A stretch of DNA of 6,709 bases, taken from assembly GCA_025455635.1 (NCBI GenBank), contig JALOMF010000234.1, positions 1 through 6,709 on the forward strand. The letters are read 5' to 3'. This stretch comes from Saprospiraceae bacterium (lineage in GTDB: Bacteria > Bacteroidota > Bacteroidia > Chitinophagales > Saprospiraceae). Each line of letters starts with the position of its first letter. The first letter of the stretch is position 1. The notes under the pieces were generated by a model. It had not been told where the DNA came from and ran no database searches. It saw only the letters and a program-made list of their open reading frames with translations. Positions 6,697 to 6,709 of the stretch are shown piece by piece. Both the position numbers and the translations under genes were made by a program.

Positions 6697-6709
6697 TGCT
6701 TCTTTGAGC
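6646..6709 (-). CDS. C-terminal end of an unidentified protein (partial, runs off right edge)
   Basis: A minus-strand frame enters at the right edge and ends at TGA (6648-6646). It encodes 20 residues, LKEAGRLKKEQE then SRPPQPSE, a charged, probably helical segment with a proline-rich end. The family cannot be identified. The evidence for coding is comparative, from the duplicate at 6376-6424. There, KKEQESRP is unchanged, and the four substitutions in the last codons (CCA/CCG, CCG/CCA, TCG/TCC, GAA/GAG) are all synonymous third-position changes. A single-base deletion in the duplicate breaks its frame. The gene would end about 87 bp before the degenerate tRNA. Confidence 0.55.
   Translation of the reverse strand, partial: LKEAGRLKKEQESRPPQPSE

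Overview
The window looks like a high-GC member of the Bacteroidota. It encodes a PorZ-family component of the type IX secretion system (T9SS), which is restricted to that phylum. It also encodes a DUF4919-type secreted protein and a Bacteroidota-style DppB permease with a large periplasmic insertion. Promoter-like sequences follow the phylum's pattern (a -33 TTTG and a -7 box close to TAnnTTTG), and starts lack Shine-Dalgarno sequences. I cannot name the genus from sequence alone.

Every recognisable gene lies on the minus strand, so the biological order runs from the right edge to the left. (1) 6646-6709: the last 20 codons of an unidentified protein. (2) 6482-6558: a degenerate tRNA-Ala copy. 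(3) 6210-6283: an intact tRNA-Ala(GGC) with its own promoter (6325-6354) and a strong intrinsic terminator (6168-6201). Items 1-2 and the region around item 3 form a direct duplication of two 215-bp units, each holding a gene tail, a promoter region and a tRNA. (4) 3733-6039: the PorZ-like double beta-propeller protein. (5) 2962-3654: the DUF4919-like exported protein. (6) 1047-2804: an oligopeptide/dipeptide ABC transporter substrate-binding lipoprotein with a well-formed promoter. (7) 1-950: the matching inner-membrane permease, cut by the left edge. Items 6 and 7 are separated by 96 bp that are almost entirely an inverted array of octamer repeats.

The substrate-binding protein and permease are half of a peptide-uptake (Dpp/Opp-type) operon; the second permease and the ATPases would lie beyond the left edge. 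PorZ works at the cell surface in the T9SS attachment complex and stands alone here. The DUF4919 gene has its own -7 element and no visible functional link to its neighbours.

I see no defence system, CRISPR array, transposase or integrase. The parts worth a second look are the duplicated tRNA cassette, in which the second tRNA has an entirely replaced but still paired anticodon stem, and the octamer-repeat hairpin inside the transporter operon.
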